A stretch of DNA of 64,000 nucleotides from an uncultured Muribaculaceae bacterium (GTDB lineage: Bacteria > Bacteroidota > Bacteroidia > Bacteroidales > Muribaculaceae). Of the stretch, positions 48,975 to 59,500 are shown piece by piece. Position 1 is the first letter of the stretch. Every line of letters starts with the position of its first letter. The stretch is from positions 8,915 through 72,914 of the forward strand of contig CAJTYH010000008.1 of NCBI GenBank assembly GCA_910583675.1, given 5' to 3'. Below the pieces are notes generated by a model. That model saw only the letters and a program-made list of their open reading frames with translations, was not told the DNA's origin and did not search any database. The position numbers and the translations under genes were made by a program.

Positions 48975-50804
48975 TCAGGCGCCCTTGAATTCGTCTCGGA
49001 TGGTGTCCACTACGTTGATGATGTAGTCGCCGCTCTTTTCGAGGGTGCTTACGATATCCATATAATATATGCCGCTCTGGTATTCGTAGTGGCGGTCGTT
49101 TATGTTGGCGACGTTTGCCGTGCGCAGCTGGTTGCGCAGGTTGTTGATTTCGCGCTCGTGGTTGTATGCCGAGATTATGTTGTGCTCGTCCACGTTTTCG
49201 AGGTTGTCCAGGATCACGAGCATACCCTTTACTGCTCTTTCCACGTATTCGAACATCAGGTCTATGTTGGCATATATCTCGTCGTTGAAGTGGACGTTGC
49301 TCTGTTGCTTGCGAAGGAGTATCTTGCCAACTCCGAGCATCGTGTCGGCGATGCTTTCTATCTCGGAGTCTATGGAGAGCATGGCCGCTATGCGGCGTTT
49401 TGACTCGTTGGACAAGCGTCCCTCGGCACATCGGTTGAGGTAGTTCGCTATCTCAAGCTCCATGCGGTCTGAGATCTCCTCGTATTTTTCCAGACGGGAA
49501 TATGTCTTGTTGAACTCGTCGCTTCCGGACTTGCTGTGTACCAGATCCTTTGCCATGGGCAACATGCGTCCTACGCGTTCGGCGAACACATGCATCTCCT
49601 TTTCGGCCTGGCTGATGTTAAGCTCGGACGCACTGAGGATGCCGCCTCCGGAGATGAACTTGAGCTGGAACTCGTCGTCCCCCTGATGCTTTGCCGGTAC
49701 CAGGAATTCCACGATCTTCACATATACCTTGGTAAGCCATATCATTATGGACAGGTTGATGAGGTTGAACACGGTGTGGAACATTGACAGGCCGAACGAC
49801 ACGCTCACCTGCATCTGGCTGATTATGGTGCGGTGGTGGAGTATCACATTGTTGTCGGTGGGGATGGAGTTGGCGTAAAGCTGGTTGTAGAGGTCGGGAC
49901 TCTGTGCCTGCAGGTCGTTGACATACCGGAACAGTGCCGTGGGATCCCCCTGGCCTATCTCTTCCGTGATCCAGGCATTGAGGTCTACGAACGGGAAGAA
50001 TACCGCGAGTGTCCAGACCGTGCCGAGGAAGTTGAAGAGAAGGTGTCCCATGGCCGTGCGCTTGGCTGCCACGTTGCCGCTCATGGACGCAAGGAGAGGC
50101 GTTACTGTGGTGCCTATGTTCGAGCCGAGAACCAGTGCGCACGCGAGGTCGAAGGTGATCCATCCTTTGGAGCACATGATAAGCGTTATGGCGAACATGG
50201 CTGCCGACGATTGTATCACCATGGTGACAACCAGTCCGACAAGGCAGAATATCAGGACAGAGCCGAATCCCATGGAGGCGTATCTCTGCAGGAACGCGAA
50301 CATCTCGGGGTTGCTCTGGAGATCAGGTACGTATTTGCTGATCATGTCCAGACCCATGAAAAGGAATGCGAATCCGATGGTGAACTCACCGATGGACTTG
50401 GTGCGTCCCTTGCTGGAGAACAGCAGCGGAATGGCAAGGCCGATCAGCGGAAGGGCGAAAGCGGAGATGTCCACCTTGAAGCCGAACAGGGCTATGATCC
50501 ATGCCGTGAAGGTGGTGCCCACATTGGCGCCCATGATCACTGCCATGGATTGTGCCAGGGTCATCAAACCCGCGTTCACGAAACTTACCACCATCACCGT
50601 GGAGGCGGACGAACTTTGAATCAGTGCGGTTATGAAAAAACCTGTGACGGTGCCCGTGAAACGGTTACGGGTCATTGCAGACAAGATGTTGCGTAGCCGG
50701 TCGCCGGCGGCTTTCTGCAATCCCTCACTCATCACCTTCATTCCGTAGAGGAAGAGGCCGACGGCTCCCAGGAGCCCCAAGAAATCCAGTATAGAATAAT
50801 TCAT
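48975..50804 (-). CDS. Na/Pi cotransporter family protein with PhoU-like tail
   Basis: A 609-residue sodium-dependent phosphate transporter of the NptA/YjbB type. Two inverted repeats of the transport domain are visible with the QSSSA motifs (ALIQSSSASTVMVV and VIQSSAAMFAIT) and the GANVGTT/GSNIGTT loops. A C-terminal PhoU-like helical region (residues about 380-600) regulates or couples uptake. The gene lies 36 bp upstream of the DUF4271 gene, so these may be cotranscribed. Confidence 0.93.
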   Translation of the reverse strand: MNYSILDFLGLLGAVGLFLYGMKVMSEGLQKAAGDRLRNILSAMTRNRFTGTVTGFFITALIQSSSASTVMVVSFVNAGLMTLAQSMAVIMGANVGTTFTAWIIALFGFKVDISAFALPLIGLAIPLLFSSKGRTKSIGEFTIGFAFLFMGLDMISKYVPDLQSNPEMFAFLQRYASMGFGSVLIFCLVGLVVTMVIQSSAAMFAITLIMCSKGWITFDLACALVLGSNIGTTVTPLLASMSGNVAAKRTAMGHLLFNFLGTVWTLAVFFPFVDLNAWITEEIGQGDPTALFRYVNDLQAQSPDLYNQLYANSIPTDNNVILHHRTIISQMQVSVSFGLSMFHTVFNLINLSIMIWLTKVYVKIVEFLVPAKHQGDDEFQLKFISGGGILSASELNISQAEKEMHVFAERVGRMLPMAKDLVHSKSGSDEFNKTYSRLEKYEEISDRMELEIANYLNRCAEGRLSNESKRRIAAMLSIDSEIESIADTMLGVGKILLRKQQSNVHFNDEIYANIDLMFEYVERAVKGMLVILDNLENVDEHNIISAYNHEREINNLRNQLRTANVANINDRHYEYQSGIYYMDIVSTLEKSGDYIINVVDTIRDEFKGA

Positions 50805-50854
50805 CAGTCAGGCACGGCGAGGAGAAGGTTTGCTACGGCTCGCCGAACCGAGCG

Positions 50855-50862
50855 CAAAGTTA
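50855..50862 (-). promoter_or_regulatory. -7 element of the Na/Pi cotransporter promoter
   Basis: TAACTTTG on the minus strand, about 50 bp before the start codon, is an exact -7 match. The expected -33 position falls in the arm of a large inverted repeat and is not TTTG. Confidence 0.6.
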
Positions 50863-50878
50863 ACAAATTTTCTCAATA

Positions 50879-50931
50879 TTTGGAGCCTATTGAGTTTGTC
50901 TTGGATGGACAAACTGTCAATAGGCTCCAAA
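50879..50931. repeat. Large inverted repeat upstream of the Na/Pi promoter
   Basis: TTTGGAGCCTATTGA (50879-50893) pairs with TCAATAGGCTCCAAA (50917-50931), and inside it GTTTGTC pairs with GACAAAC. Together 22 base pairs with a 2-nt bulge. No T-run follows on either strand. It may be an operator or a terminator of the DUF1080 operon. Confidence 0.8.
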
Positions 50932-50994
50932 ATCTTGTCTATGTAGGGGGTAGAGTTAGTCTAAAAATGTTTTGGAAAAATTTTAGACAAACTT

Positions 50995-53784
50995 TTATAA
51001 GCTCTTTATGCGGATATTGCGGAATTTGACGCCGGCGCCATGTCCGAGGAATCCCACATGGCCTTTCTTGTTGAAAAGGCCGGGATGGTTGAGATGATCC
51101 ACGGTGTAGGGATTGTTTCCGGAGCCGTCGGGGGCGACATTGTGTCCTTGGCATGCCTTGCGGATATTGCCGTCAAGGATCACCTCGCCGTTGACTGTTA
51201 CGGTGATCCGGTCTCCTACGGCGCGTATCTCCTCGGTGCTCCACTCGCCGAGTGGCTTATGCTTTATCCTCTTCGCAGGGATGATGCCGTATACCGAGCC
51301 GTGCACCTGATATTCGCGCAATCCTTTGTAGATGGGTGCGTCGTGGTCAAGAATCTGTATCTCCATCCCCTCGTATGCCGCATCCACACCCATTGGAGTG
51401 CGTATGCCAACGCCGTTGTTGACACCCTCTTTCTCGAAACAGAATTCGAAGCGGAAAATGAAATCGCCGTACTCATCCTTGGTGTACAGGTTGCCGCCGT
51501 TGCCGTAGCCGGCGGTAACGTATATGTTGCCGTCCACGGGGATGTAGTCGGTGAGGTTGCCGGTGAAGTTCTCCATCGAGCGTCCGTCGAACAGCACCTT
51601 GAAGCCCTGAGCCTTCTCTTCGGGGGTAAGCTGGTATTCGGGGGTGACTGTCGCTGCAGTAAGTTTTGCCAGCATGCCGTTTATGTCGTCCACCGCATAT
51701 CCATCGTCGGCAGATCCGCCGGCCTTGTATATGTCGCGTGCCCTTTCGAGAGCCTCACGCACGGGAATGCCGCTGAATGTGCCTATCTTTCCTGTCATGA
51801 TGGCTCTTACGGCTTCTGCGGCCGGTTTGGCCACAGCGGGGTCGGACTGGCAGCTGTCGGCCAGCATCAGTGCCTGATATGTGCCGGCAGAGGAGAGACC
51901 TTTGATCATTAGGCTCTTGACTGACGCGTCGGAAGCGGCCTCAAGTCCCTTGCGGTAGAGCATGAATTGCTGTTCGGGAGTGTGTCCGCCGGCTGCCACG
52001 AGTGCGGCATAACGCGGGAGCAGGTCTTGACGGTCATCCGTCACAGCTATGTCGTAAAGGATTTCTGCCATCTTGCCACTGTCGACTTTTTTCAGTGCCT
52101 GCAATGCTGCTTCCTTCGCAGGTCCAGTATTGGAGGCGTATGCCTTGCAGAGTTCGTCGATGGCAGCATCTGTGCCACAGGCTGCGAGCACCTGATAATA
52201 CATCTGGGGAGCCTTTGAGCCGTTCATATGCTGCATTACCTTGGAGAATACCTGTTCTGCCGGCATCCCTGAGGTTGAGGCGAGCAGGGCGTTGCCGAGC
52301 GCAGGATTCGCGGAAGTTCCATTTGCCTCTATAAGGTCGCATATCTTGTCGAAGTCGCCCGCTCCGACAACTCCCGGGAGTGCTCCCATGGCGGCATCGC
52401 GAACTGTGGCATCTTCGGAGGCGAGAAGCGAGAATACCTTTGGCGCCGCGTCTTTTATGTGGCGTGTGGCGCCCACTTTCATGGCGGCGACCTTGACCGG
52501 CGCATATCCCTGGAGTGCCTTTATGATGCCGGGCGTTATGTTGCCGTTGAATGATAGGAGTGCCGCCGTGGCTTCGTCGGACTTCTCTCCACCGAGCTTG
52601 GAGCAAAGTGCGTCAAGCGCCTTGGCACCTCCGATTTTTCCGGCAGCCTTGAATGAGGCGGCAGCCGTTTCCGCGTCGGGAGAGTCGAGGCAAGCGACAA
52701 TCCGGTCTATCTGGCTATCCACATGATTGGTGCCCAACCAGTTGATTATGTCGGTCTGCACTTCGTAGTCCCCTTTGTCTCCGAGTTTTTTGGACAGCGC
52801 CTGATAGACATCCTCGTCAGCCCATGGTTCGGCTCGGCGCAGGGCGTTTACACGATATGCCCTGTCAGGGCTTTTCATGGCCTTAAGAAGAACGGGAAGC
52901 GCCTTTTTGCCCTCTATGTCGAAGATTACGTTCATGGCAGCGCCACGCACGTTTGTCTTGTCTGTGGCCTTCATGAGTTTCTTGGCTTCGGAAAGTGCCG
53001 TTTTTGTGTCTCCGTTGGCGGCAAGCCGTTCTATGAGCGCTGCATAGGCTTCTGTCGCTCCGTCGGCTTCCCATTCATATTGTTGTGCCTTGGCTGCTTT
53101 CGAGAGTGTCGGAAGCGATTTCTGTGAGCCGATGGCTCCCAATGCCTTGTAATATGGGCGTAAATCGGTGCCATTTACCTCGGCGCACCAGTTGAGTATC
53201 ACCGGTTCTGCTGAGGACAGCCCTTTCTTGCCGGCGGCGTATGCGAGGACATCGCGTGGTGCAGCTCCTGCATTCAGGAGTGCCATAAGCGCATCTTCCG
53301 TGCCGTCAATGGCGATTAGGCCGTTTATAGCCCATTCCTGTAGGTACGGGTCGGTGACGTATTTTGAGAAAAATTCACCGTCTTCGGCTTTCCCGCATCT
53401 CTGCAGCAGTGTCATGAGGAAAGCGCGGTTGGGGTCGTCCGAACTGTTTGAGATAGCGTCCTTCAGAGCCTGTCGCAGTGCGTCGCGGCCGGCTTCCTGC
53501 CCTTCGGCGTGCAGGTAGCCGGTCAGTCCGTGGAGCGCATATTCCACTTTGGCGTTTTCCCCTTTGTCTGAGGGGGAGAGCATGCCGGTGAGTTGTGTCA
53601 GGCCATCTTGTCCCGTGGCGGCGAGTTCCGCCATTATCCGGTTGTAATCCTGTTGGTTGGCTGCGGGCAACTGTGCAAGCGCATCGGCTATTATGGTGGA
53701 GGTGGTGCGGTTGCGTGTGTCCTGAGCCGCCATGATGCCCGGAACCAGAAGTGCGAGCATCAGCGATATTATCAGTTTTTTCAT
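50995..53784 (-). CDS. Secreted HEAT-repeat protein with C-terminal DUF1080 (3-keto-glycoside hydrolase-like) domain
   Basis: A 929-residue exported protein: Sec signal peptide (MKKLIISLMLALLVPGIMAAQ), a long run of HEAT-type helical repeats from about residue 80 to 690 (units such as GAAMNVIFDIEGKKALPVLLKAM and DRAYRVNALRRAEPW), then a DUF1080 domain of about 200 residues starting at GFKVLFDGRSMENFTG. DUF1080 is a concanavalin-like fold found in enzymes acting on 3-keto glycosides. It is the last gene of a three-gene unit with an oxidoreductase and another DUF1080 protein. Confidence 0.85.
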   Translation of the reverse strand: MKKLIISLMLALLVPGIMAAQDTRNRTTSTIIADALAQLPAANQQDYNRIMAELAATGQDGLTQLTGMLSPSDKGENAKVEYALHGLTGYLHAEGQEAGRDALRQALKDAISNSSDDPNRAFLMTLLQRCGKAEDGEFFSKYVTDPYLQEWAINGLIAIDGTEDALMALLNAGAAPRDVLAYAAGKKGLSSAEPVILNWCAEVNGTDLRPYYKALGAIGSQKSLPTLSKAAKAQQYEWEADGATEAYAALIERLAANGDTKTALSEAKKLMKATDKTNVRGAAMNVIFDIEGKKALPVLLKAMKSPDRAYRVNALRRAEPWADEDVYQALSKKLGDKGDYEVQTDIINWLGTNHVDSQIDRIVACLDSPDAETAAASFKAAGKIGGAKALDALCSKLGGEKSDEATAALLSFNGNITPGIIKALQGYAPVKVAAMKVGATRHIKDAAPKVFSLLASEDATVRDAAMGALPGVVGAGDFDKICDLIEANGTSANPALGNALLASTSGMPAEQVFSKVMQHMNGSKAPQMYYQVLAACGTDAAIDELCKAYASNTGPAKEAALQALKKVDSGKMAEILYDIAVTDDRQDLLPRYAALVAAGGHTPEQQFMLYRKGLEAASDASVKSLMIKGLSSAGTYQALMLADSCQSDPAVAKPAAEAVRAIMTGKIGTFSGIPVREALERARDIYKAGGSADDGYAVDDINGMLAKLTAATVTPEYQLTPEEKAQGFKVLFDGRSMENFTGNLTDYIPVDGNIYVTAGYGNGGNLYTKDEYGDFIFRFEFCFEKEGVNNGVGIRTPMGVDAAYEGMEIQILDHDAPIYKGLREYQVHGSVYGIIPAKRIKHKPLGEWSTEEIRAVGDRITVTVNGEVILDGNIRKACQGHNVAPDGSGNNPYTVDHLNHPGLFNKKGHVGFLGHGAGVKFRNIRIKSL

Positions 53785-53809
53785 GTCGGAAGCGTGTGTG
53801 GTGATGTCA

Positions 53810-55111
53810 TTAAAGTTTCCAGGATCCTCGCATCGGCTGGTCTATCAGGCGGTTTGCTGCCTCGTCTCCGATGAATCGCTGTGCCACCGGATCGAAATCG
53901 AGGGTGCGGTTCAGCCGGAGTGCCGCGAGTGCCATGTTTACCATAGTGCAGCTGCGGTGTCCGTTCATTTCATTGAGCGCGAAGAGCTCGCGGTTTTTTA
54001 CGCAGTTGATGAAGTCGGTGTTCTGCGGTTCTGGATCGGGCAGTTCTGCTATTATGGCCATGATGTCCGGTGCCGGCTTCCCGTTCAGCTCGCATTCGAA
54101 TCCCTTGAAGACTTTTCCGTTGGGGCCTTCGATATATGGTATCTTGTTGCCGCTTTCATGCCCCTCGCCTTCGAGTACTATCTGGCATCCGTCGGCATAT
54201 GTGTAGGTGATCTTCCGCCATGTACCCACGGCATCGGAGTGTTGCTGAGGTGCGTCGACCTCCACCTTTACAGGCGATGTGTCGTCCTTTCCGAGGATGT
54301 ACTGCACGGGATCCATGTAGTGCTGTCCCATGTCGCCGAGGCCTCCCCCGTCGTAGTCCCAGTATCCTCTGAATGTCTGGTGCACGCGGTGGCTGTTGTA
54401 GGGTTTGTAGGGTGCCGGGCCGAGCCAGAAATCATAGTCGAGTTCGGCGGGAATCTTTTCGGGGGTGAGATTGTCCTTGCCTACCCAGAAAAATTTCCAG
54501 GCGAATCCGGTGGCTCCGCTTATGGTCACCTTAAGCGGCCAGCCGAGCAGTCCGCTCGCCACGAGCTTTTTCAGCGGCTCTACCGTGGTGCCGAGGCCAT
54601 AGAAGTTGTCGGTAAAGCGGAACCATGTGTTGAGGCGGAAAATGCGGTTGTTGCGCTTTACGGCCTCGACGACGCGCTTTCCCTCCCCTATGGTGCGTGT
54701 CATTGGTTTCTCGCACCAGATGTCCTTGCCGGCGTTTGCGGCCTCCACGGCCATTATGCCGTGCCAGTGCGGTGGGGTGGCTATGTGCACTATGTCTACG
54801 TTGGAATCGTGTATGAGGTCGCGGTAGTCGTGGTATCCCTGCAGCTTAAGGTTCAGCTTCTCCTTCCCCATGTCAAGCGCCTTCTGTAGGTGGGAACTGT
54901 CCACGTCGCATACCGATACAAGGCGGCATGCCTCGTTGCTGTTGAAATGATAGCCGCTGCGGCCGATGCCTCCGACACCGATTATGCCTTTGGTGAGCTG
55001 GTCGCTCGGTGCTATGTGTCTGGGGCCTCCAAGCACTTTGCTCGGCACGATGGTGAACAATGAGAGCAGACCGGCCTGTTTGAGGAACGTTCTTCTGTTG
55101 GTCTTTTCCAT
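53810..55111 (-). CDS. Gfo/Idh/MocA-family oxidoreductase with twin-arginine signal
   Basis: A 433-residue NAD(P)-dependent sugar oxidoreductase. The N-terminus NRRTFLKQAGLLSLF is a Tat-type signal, so export with bound cofactor is likely. The Rossmann motif GIIGVGGIGRSGYH follows near residue 40, then the EKPMTRT motif and the C-terminal alpha/beta domain. Family members oxidise sugar hydroxyls, including the C3 position that gives 3-keto sugars. It lies 19 bp after one DUF1080 gene and 25 bp before another. Confidence 0.88.
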   Translation of the reverse strand: MEKTNRRTFLKQAGLLSLFTIVPSKVLGGPRHIAPSDQLTKGIIGVGGIGRSGYHFNSNEACRLVSVCDVDSSHLQKALDMGKEKLNLKLQGYHDYRDLIHDSNVDIVHIATPPHWHGIMAVEAANAGKDIWCEKPMTRTIGEGKRVVEAVKRNNRIFRLNTWFRFTDNFYGLGTTVEPLKKLVASGLLGWPLKVTISGATGFAWKFFWVGKDNLTPEKIPAELDYDFWLGPAPYKPYNSHRVHQTFRGYWDYDGGGLGDMGQHYMDPVQYILGKDDTSPVKVEVDAPQQHSDAVGTWRKITYTYADGCQIVLEGEGHESGNKIPYIEGPNGKVFKGFECELNGKPAPDIMAIIAELPDPEPQNTDFINCVKNRELFALNEMNGHRSCTMVNMALAALRLNRTLDFDPVAQRFIGDEAANRLIDQPMRGSWKL

Positions 55112-55130
55112 TGGAATGAATGATGTTGGA

Positions 55131-56414
55131 TTACAGTTTTGTGATATTGAGATTTTTCCAAAGCACTTTTATGCCTCCTCCGTCGTGGATCTGGAGAGCG
55201 ATGCGTCCTTGTGCGTCGCCGATTTTCTCATCGTTGAAGTCGGTCATGGGCTGCCCGTTGAGCCAAGTCTGCACATGGTCTCCCTCGACGCGCACGCGCA
55301 TCGTGTTCCATTCCCCCTCCTTGAGTATGTCTTCTTTCTCGTCGGGGATCTGCACGAGCCATCCGCGGCCATAGCTTTCGTAGATGCCTCCGCTGTCCTG
55401 TCCCTTGGGTGCCACCTCGCACTGCCATCCGTGCACTTTCACCGGCGGTTCCACGAATGAACGGAAGAATATGCCGGAGTTGCCGTTGGCGAGCTGCTTG
55501 AAGTCCACAGTAAGGTCGAAATCCTTGTAATATGCGTTGGTAGCCAGGTAGCCGTACTGCTTGTCGGGGCCGCTTTCACATACGAGGTTGCCATCATTGT
55601 CTACATACCACAGCTCTGTGCCGTATGGTGTCCATCCTGTGAGATCCTTGCCGTTGAAGAGCGGGGTCTGGGTATGCTCCTTTTTGGGAAGCTGTTTGAT
55701 CTTGATGTTGCGGAAGGATGCCGGATAGCCGTGATCCTGAAGGCATATTACGCCGCTTTCGGCAAGTCCGTATTCCGGTGCGCTCTCCCATTTGCCGCTG
55801 TTCTTGCGTGCGAACCAGTCGTCAGTCCATGCTTCGAATTCAAGGATCTTCTGTCCGTTGAGCCAATGTTCCACATGACCGTTGTCGAAGACGATGCGCG
55901 AATTGTTCCATTCACCCTGCGGGTTCACCTTCATTGCCTTCTCGTCGGGCAGGTGCATGGCATAGTCAACCCCGAGGCGTTGCCACGGCTCGAGCTTCGT
56001 GGGTGCGTTGGTGGCCTCCCATCCGTCGTTGTCTATGAGCTGGTATTCGGGGCCGGTGACATACGGTACCGGGAAATAGGGGTCTTCCACTACATGATAG
56101 AGCATGCCGGAGTTTCCCCCGTAAGAGAGTTTCCAGTCCCAGTCAAGTATGAAGTTGTCAAACTTGCGGTCTGTGACGATGTAGCCTGAAAGGTCGCTTC
56201 CGTCGCCGTTGGCCTGTATGCACCCGTCAACCACGTGCCACGGCTGTGTGAGCGAATCACCGTTGTAGTCTTTCCATCCAGCGAGGGTCTCGCCGTCGAA
56301 CAGCAGTTCCCATCCTTCTGCGATTTCATCTTCAGTCAGGACATTGTGCTTCTCGGAAGAGCATGCGGCGCAACCTGCGGCTACCGCTATGCACATAAAA
56401 ATCACTTTTTTCAT
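55131..56414 (-). CDS. Lipoprotein with two DUF1080 (3-keto-glycoside hydrolase-like) domains
   Basis: A 427-residue lipoprotein: signal MKKVIFMCIAVAAGCAAC with the lipobox at its end. Two DUF1080 domains follow, about residues 30-240 (GWELLFDGETLAGWKDYNG) and 250-427 (QTPLFNGKDLTGWTPYG). Each has a matching GNSGMLYHV or GNSGIFFRS strand and a late HVEHWLNGQ or HVQTWLNGQ strand. First gene of the DUF1080/oxidoreductase unit. In Bacteroides thetaiotaomicron, DUF1080 proteins and a Gfo/Idh/MocA enzyme act together on glucosides, including dietary glucosinolates; here the substrate is not known. Confidence 0.88.
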   Translation of the reverse strand: MKKVIFMCIAVAAGCAACSSEKHNVLTEDEIAEGWELLFDGETLAGWKDYNGDSLTQPWHVVDGCIQANGDGSDLSGYIVTDRKFDNFILDWDWKLSYGGNSGMLYHVVEDPYFPVPYVTGPEYQLIDNDGWEATNAPTKLEPWQRLGVDYAMHLPDEKAMKVNPQGEWNNSRIVFDNGHVEHWLNGQKILEFEAWTDDWFARKNSGKWESAPEYGLAESGVICLQDHGYPASFRNIKIKQLPKKEHTQTPLFNGKDLTGWTPYGTELWYVDNDGNLVCESGPDKQYGYLATNAYYKDFDLTVDFKQLANGNSGIFFRSFVEPPVKVHGWQCEVAPKGQDSGGIYESYGRGWLVQIPDEKEDILKEGEWNTMRVRVEGDHVQTWLNGQPMTDFNDEKIGDAQGRIALQIHDGGGIKVLWKNLNITKL

Positions 56415-56443
56415 TGGTTCGTTTAGGTCGGTTTAAGGTATCG

Positions 56444-56451
56444 CAAAAGTA
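56444..56451 (-). promoter_or_regulatory. -7 element of the DUF1080 operon
   Basis: TACTTTTG on the minus strand, about 30 bp before the first start codon, matches TAnnTTTG. The -33 region has no clear TTTG. Confidence 0.5.
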
Positions 56452-56528
56452 GCAATAATTTCCACAAATCACGGGTAATCACGCAAAAAAATTCCTCTAT
56501 CTGTAATTTCCGGATGAATATTATGTTG

Positions 56529-59500
56529 TCAGTCGGGAAGGGCTTTGACCGGGAAGCGGATGGTGTCGGGGTTCTCTATGAGACCCTGACGGATGAGACG
56601 GAGCGAGTCGGCCACGGAAAGACCTTCGTTGTCGAAGTTTTCCAAGAGTGCCTTGGCGGAGGTTTGCGTGGGGTTGCCCTTGATGTCAAGCCTGCCGAGG
56701 CGAGCCTTGGAAATGCCTCTCTTGAATACGCTCTCTATCTGTTCGACGATGTTGACGCGCGTGTCGGCGGCTATGGTCTGGCGTTCGCCGATCATGTTCT
56801 CCTTGAACTTTGCTCCTCCGGTGCGTATCTTCATCTTGTCGGGTGTCCCTTTTATGTTTATCCCGAACTTGAAAGGTATTGGGGATTTGAGCACCGAGAT
56901 GTGGTAGTTGAGGTTCATGTCCAGGTCGTTATGTCCCATTACTCCCAGACGATAACGGTCAATGTCGAACATGAAGGGATACAGCTCGATCGTGGAGTTT
57001 TCTATAACCACCTCCACGGCCATGTGGTTTATGAAGTTCTTTTTCTTGTCGCGGAACATCAGCCATTTGCTAAGGGTTTTGAATGTGTCGGGATCAAGAA
57101 GTACCAGCGAATCCCCCTCTATCTCTATGGCAGCCCGAAGGGACGGGATATCTATGTCCATCTGCGGGGTGAGGTTTGTGGTGACGGCGACATCGGCGTT
57201 GACGATGCCGGCGAAATTCCTTATGACGGGAAGCAGGGAGTCTATCGCGGGGACTATGGAAGTGAGTTTGTCAAGACGGAAATTGCTGACTTTCATTCCC
57301 AGTCCGAACTGCAGGGCGTCAGGATCGGGGGCGCTGTAAAGGCCGTTCACGCCTATGGTGCCTACGTCGGTGGATGCTGCGAGGTTCCGCAGGTTCACGG
57401 CTCCGTCATATACGAGCACGTCACCTCGGAAATCGCGCATGAGCAGATCGGAATACAGCACATGGTCGGCACGCATGCTCAGTTGCGCGTCTATGTTTTG
57501 AGGCACGAGCACGGGTCCTGAGGTCCTTGTCGTATCTGCTGCGGCTGTGATGGTCTCCTCAGCATTGTCGTCGTCAGCCCATACGGTAGCCGAGTCAGTC
57601 TGTTGTTCCAGGGTGCTTCCGGCAAACAGGGCGTTGACAATTTCGTTTATGTTTATGGTGTCGCTGCTGATGGCGAGATGCACTCCAAGGTTGTTGCCTC
57701 GCCTTCCGATGACTGCACGTCTGAGGTTGCTTACTGTGCCGTTTATGAGGAAGTCGCTTTGACCGGCCTTGTAGCTGAGATTGCTGAGCTGTATTGAGTC
57801 CTGATTGAAATGGAGGTCAATGTGGGTCAGTGTATTGCGTAGGGGGAACGATGGGGTTATCATGCGGCCGGACTTTGCATGCACGTGTCCTTTGAAGTTC
57901 CATCGGCGCAGGAGATTTCGGTCGGTGGAGTCCAATGGGAATGACAGGTTCTCACCTTTTGTGACGGGAAGTGCGGCAAGCGAGTCCCTCAGCTCCTGTT
58001 TTCTTTTTTCCGTCATTCCGGCAGGGAACATGCGTCTTTGAGGCCGCATGTGCACCGTTACATCCATGTCGGCTTCCCGTAGCGCCATCTTGGTGAGAGC
58101 CTTTCCGAATTGCAACCCGCCCATTCCGAGCGAGAGATCCATTTGTGGTATACGTGAGTTCCCTTCATAACGGCGTAATGATACGCCTATTTCGGCGTCG
58201 CGCATCCTTAATCTCATTGTGTCGGCACGGGAGTCAAGCGAAAGTTTTCCGAATACGATGCGGCCTCCGAACGGATTTATCTCGGTGGTGTCCGACGATG
58301 ATGCGCGGTTCATGGAGCCGGCACCGGCCTTGAGGTTCTTTAGCTGCAGGTCTATCCCTTCTGTTTGTGCCGCCAATGTATCGGCTTTCACGGAGAGCGT
58401 AAGAAGCGAATCTACCCTTGTCTTGTCTTTTATAAAGGAGGAATTTGAGCCGAAAGTCACATTGCCTTCATGCATGTAGACGCGGCCGGTCTGTTCCATG
58501 GAGGCTTCAATATCGTAAAGCGCGAGATTGCCTTTCGCGAATATCCGATGGAATCGGTTGCGGTTAAGGTCGCTCATGTGGAGACTGAAATCGGCGTGCC
58601 CCTTCAATCGTCCCTTTATATGTCCGTTGATTTTCTTTTTGAGCATTCGCGGTATGGCTCCGAGATTTATGTTGCTGTCAAAGGTGCCCTCTATGAACGG
58701 ATCTGTCATAATGTTGTTGCAACGTGCACGCAGGTCAAGGCGCACTACGGCTCCTTTTGCGTGGAGTTTTTTCAGGGTAAACACGGAGGCATCAATGTCC
58801 GTGCCGTCGAACAGGGCGGCTGCTTCCATCTCGAACTCGCTCAGATTCAGATCCTCGTATTTTAAATGGCAGGATGGCACTTTCAGCATGGCATCCACAG
58901 ATGGCAGGATGGTGTCGGTCATGCACCACGGACGAGTTAGCTTGACCTCGGCAGTGATGGCCATGTCGGTCTTGAGTGGTTCTGCGACTTTTCTTAATTC
59001 TACAGGCAGATGCGTGACGGCTTTCTCCACCGGGAGGTCGGTCGTTGCAAACTCCAGTTCCTCTATAGTGGGTGCGCCGGTGAAATCAAGCGTGGTGTTG
59101 ACTTTGGCACGGAAATCGTCAAGTGCGATGGTAAAGTCATCTGCCGCTATTCTTAGTGGCGTCCGGGAATCCCATTCGATGGATCCGTCGGCTCCGAATG
59201 CCAGTGTGTTGAAATTGAATTCCTCAAGGAACGGCCAGTCGAGTTGTCCTCCCGTTTCTATCTTGTAAAGCGGTGCCTTGGTGCCTCCGAGATATACGGT
59301 TTTCAAGTTTATCGTGATATCCGTGGAGTCCGGCAATGACCTGAAACGTAGGGGTGAGGCATCGGTTATCGAAAAGTGATTGATCGTGATGTGGGGCAGT
59401 TTGATCTGTTCGGCAACGTCTGTCCCTTTCTGTTCGGATTTTCCTCCTTTTGAAGATTCTGTTGTGGGAAAGATGTCGTAGTTCGCGGCATCCTTGCTTA

